A stretch of 64,000 nucleotides of DNA from Morinoia aosen (Eukaryota; Arthropoda; Malacostraca; Amphipoda; Talitridae). The notes beneath the pieces are model-generated. The model saw only the letters and a list, made by a program, of their open reading frames with translations, was not told the DNA's origin and searched no databases. Location of the stretch: positions 14,780,293 through 14,844,292 of the forward strand of contig CM059575.1 of the NCBI GenBank assembly GCA_030386875.1, in the 5' to 3' direction. A program made the position numbers and the translations under genes. Shown here piece by piece: positions 62,136 to 64,000 of this stretch. Positions within the stretch are counted from its first letter, which is position 1. The number at the start of each line of letters is the position of its first letter.

Positions 62136-63576
62136 CTGGGTTTTTGTTCTATCCCTGGACTTTATGCTCACAAGGTAAGGTTACTTCTCTGAAATATCCT
62201 TTTCGCAAAAAGCCAGTACGTCTTCTGTGTGGTTATGTGTCAAACGAAAGACTAGGAAGACCTGGTTTGACCTCAGCAACAGTACTGGCGGTATAGTCTC
62301 TGGTGGTAATAGGAAACGGAAAAGTTGGGTTGGAGAGATTAGGAGGAAATTGTTTACTTAATGAACTTATTCTTCACTCGCCCAAGCTCTCTCCATAGTT
62401 AAAAAGCTGAAAAACTGTTTCTGCAACTCGATTGAAATGATAGATAGAGATATGATGTTTTATAACAAAAAATTATCAAAATTCGTGTATCAGCAATAGT
62501 CTGCCACAGTTAAACAAATAAGTGGAAAAACGCTCAACATTGGGCGTCATGACTCCGAAAACTGCCGTAGCTATGATTTACTTTACCCAAATGCTAAATA
62601 ACTTTACTCCACGACTGCTAATTCATCATTTAATCATGAGAACATAAAATGTACACAATCAATGAGCCACGAAATTCTATACTGGAAATTTACACATCGT
62701 TACGCACCATATGTGCATTGTTCTACAAATTATACGTAATAAAACAGATCTTCTGGCAAAAATCATTTCGAGAAACGTAGTTACCGCCGGAAGTGTGGCT
62801 AAAAACTGCCTCAACCTTCGGAGTGATCGGACCACTAGTGTGATGTCATTGCTATATTTCTACTTCTAGGAGCAGTCCCGCAGATATAGGAGGCAATGGC
62901 TCAAACCTTTCAAGGCCTTAAATGTTTTTGTTAAAGTTTTGTTTCTTGGAAAACATGAATGTTGAATATTTCAAACGAAGTTTTCAAAGCGACTTTTTCA
63001 AAGCTATTATTCGAAAAAAATTAGTCGTTGTTTACACAAGTGTAAATTATTTATTTTATCCGTAGATCACTGGATATCAGAAGGTTTAGTATATGATCTT
63101 TTACAAATCACAATTGCACTTGATGATATTATGCTCATGAACATTCTCAGTGTATCACTACTTGCATGCAGTCAAGTATTTTATTGATTTACGAAAATTA
63201 CAAAAAATCAAAATGCTCTGTGGCAAAACTGGGTCCAATGTTTTTAACAACTTACAGCCTTAGCTAGTGAAACAATGTTAACGTCATTTGCGAGAGGCAT
63301 TTATCAGCTAAATTTAGTTCCTGTGTTTTTATTTTAGGACAAAACCACATACCGAAGTTAATGGAACATAAAAAATTATGCAGGCTAAAATTAAACCTAT
63401 TTCCGCTAGCTGTTCGGATTCAAAATGGGTTGAGGTATCAAATATTCGAACTTTGTATCGCGTAATAAGTTCTATTTCTGATTATGCATCTGAAATTTAT
63501 GGCGAGTTCAGTAAGTGTCGTACCATGCATTATTCGCATCGTTAGCCTCGAACACTCGGGTGTTCCCTACAGCATT
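62136..63576. other. AT-rich non-coding sequence, no gene recognised
   Basis: Only short, unrecognised frames. Confidence 0.45.
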
Positions 63577-63610
63577 ATTTAAACAATTTAAACAATTTAA
63601 ACAATTTATT
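63577..63610. repeat. 9-bp microsatellite (TTTAAACAA)n
   Basis: More than three units of TTTAAACAA in tandem. Confidence 0.9.
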
Positions 63611-64000
63611 TACCACAGGAGATACAGAGGTAGAATGTTTCTTAAGTCTAGTACAATGGACAAGTTTGAATATAGCTACCTGTGGGCCCGAATAAGTTCA
63701 GCGACTTCTGGGGCATCCTACCATCAACATTATTCTAAGGTGTACATTAATGTTTAACCTAAATCACTTAACCTAGTTTCACATTAGACTGATCAGTGAG
63801 ATAATTCAATCGATATCAGATATTTCATTTTACAATATAGGTTATGTGGACTATATTTAACAGTACATTCGATAAAAGATTTAACAGCAGACTGAAGGCG
63901 AATTACATATTACCCATGGCAAATTTCATTATTGGAAACAGTCATGTTGGAGACAAGATTTTACTTGGTGATCTTACATGACTAATATTCCGATAGGAAG
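63611..64000. other. AT-rich sequence to the window end, nothing recognised
   Basis: No motif or open frame of note. Confidence 0.45.

Noticed and set aside
61764-62192. 142-codon open frame as a gene
   Set aside because: Much of it is encoded by a degenerate tandem repeat and it overlaps another open frame on the same strand.

Overview
The window looks like a gene-poor, AT-rich stretch of an animal nuclear genome, most likely an arthropod and probably an insect. The grounds are the absence of long open frames on either strand, the simple repeats and minisatellites, and transposon remnants whose protein fragments resemble the Tc1/mariner-type transposases common in insect genomes. No intact host protein-coding gene could be recognised. 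Nearly all open frames are short chance frames, several without an ATG. The species is not identifiable from the sequence alone.

Layout. 1-3516 is unremarkable apart from a small GC-rich patch near 3.1-3.3 kb. 3517-5470 is bounded by 100-bp inverted repeats differing at one base, which suggests a young non-autonomous DNA transposon. 13181-13455 holds a 30-bp minisatellite. 16795-16960 is a CpG-rich island, followed by a 368-bp retroposon (17034-17401) between perfect 13-bp target-site duplications. 17765-18866 is a tandem array of alternating 41/42-bp units (83-bp dimer). 21174-25778 is a complete LTR-retrotransposon-like element: two 944-bp LTRs with no difference seen, TG...CA ends, a GAAT target-site duplication and a 2.7-kb interior without long ORFs. 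30540-30850 has clustered CCAAT, CRE and GC-box motifs and may be a real promoter. 36009-36804 is a minus-strand Helitron relict with a recognisable 3' terminus and a decayed repetitive coding segment. 46744-47706 is a hAT-like non-autonomous element. 50750-52820 is a dead Tc1/mariner-type transposon whose 5' terminal repeat was split by a second, internally deleted transposon (50786-51353) of related type. The remainder is AT-rich unannotated sequence with minor tandem duplications and hairpins.

The window is best read as an intergenic or intronic region shaped by several waves of mobile elements. The LTR element and the long-inverted-repeat element are young. The Tc1/mariner and Helitron elements are old, and inactivating changes in both fit loss of CpG dinucleotides (CGA to TGA, GAC to AAC after C), which suggests germline DNA methylation in the host.
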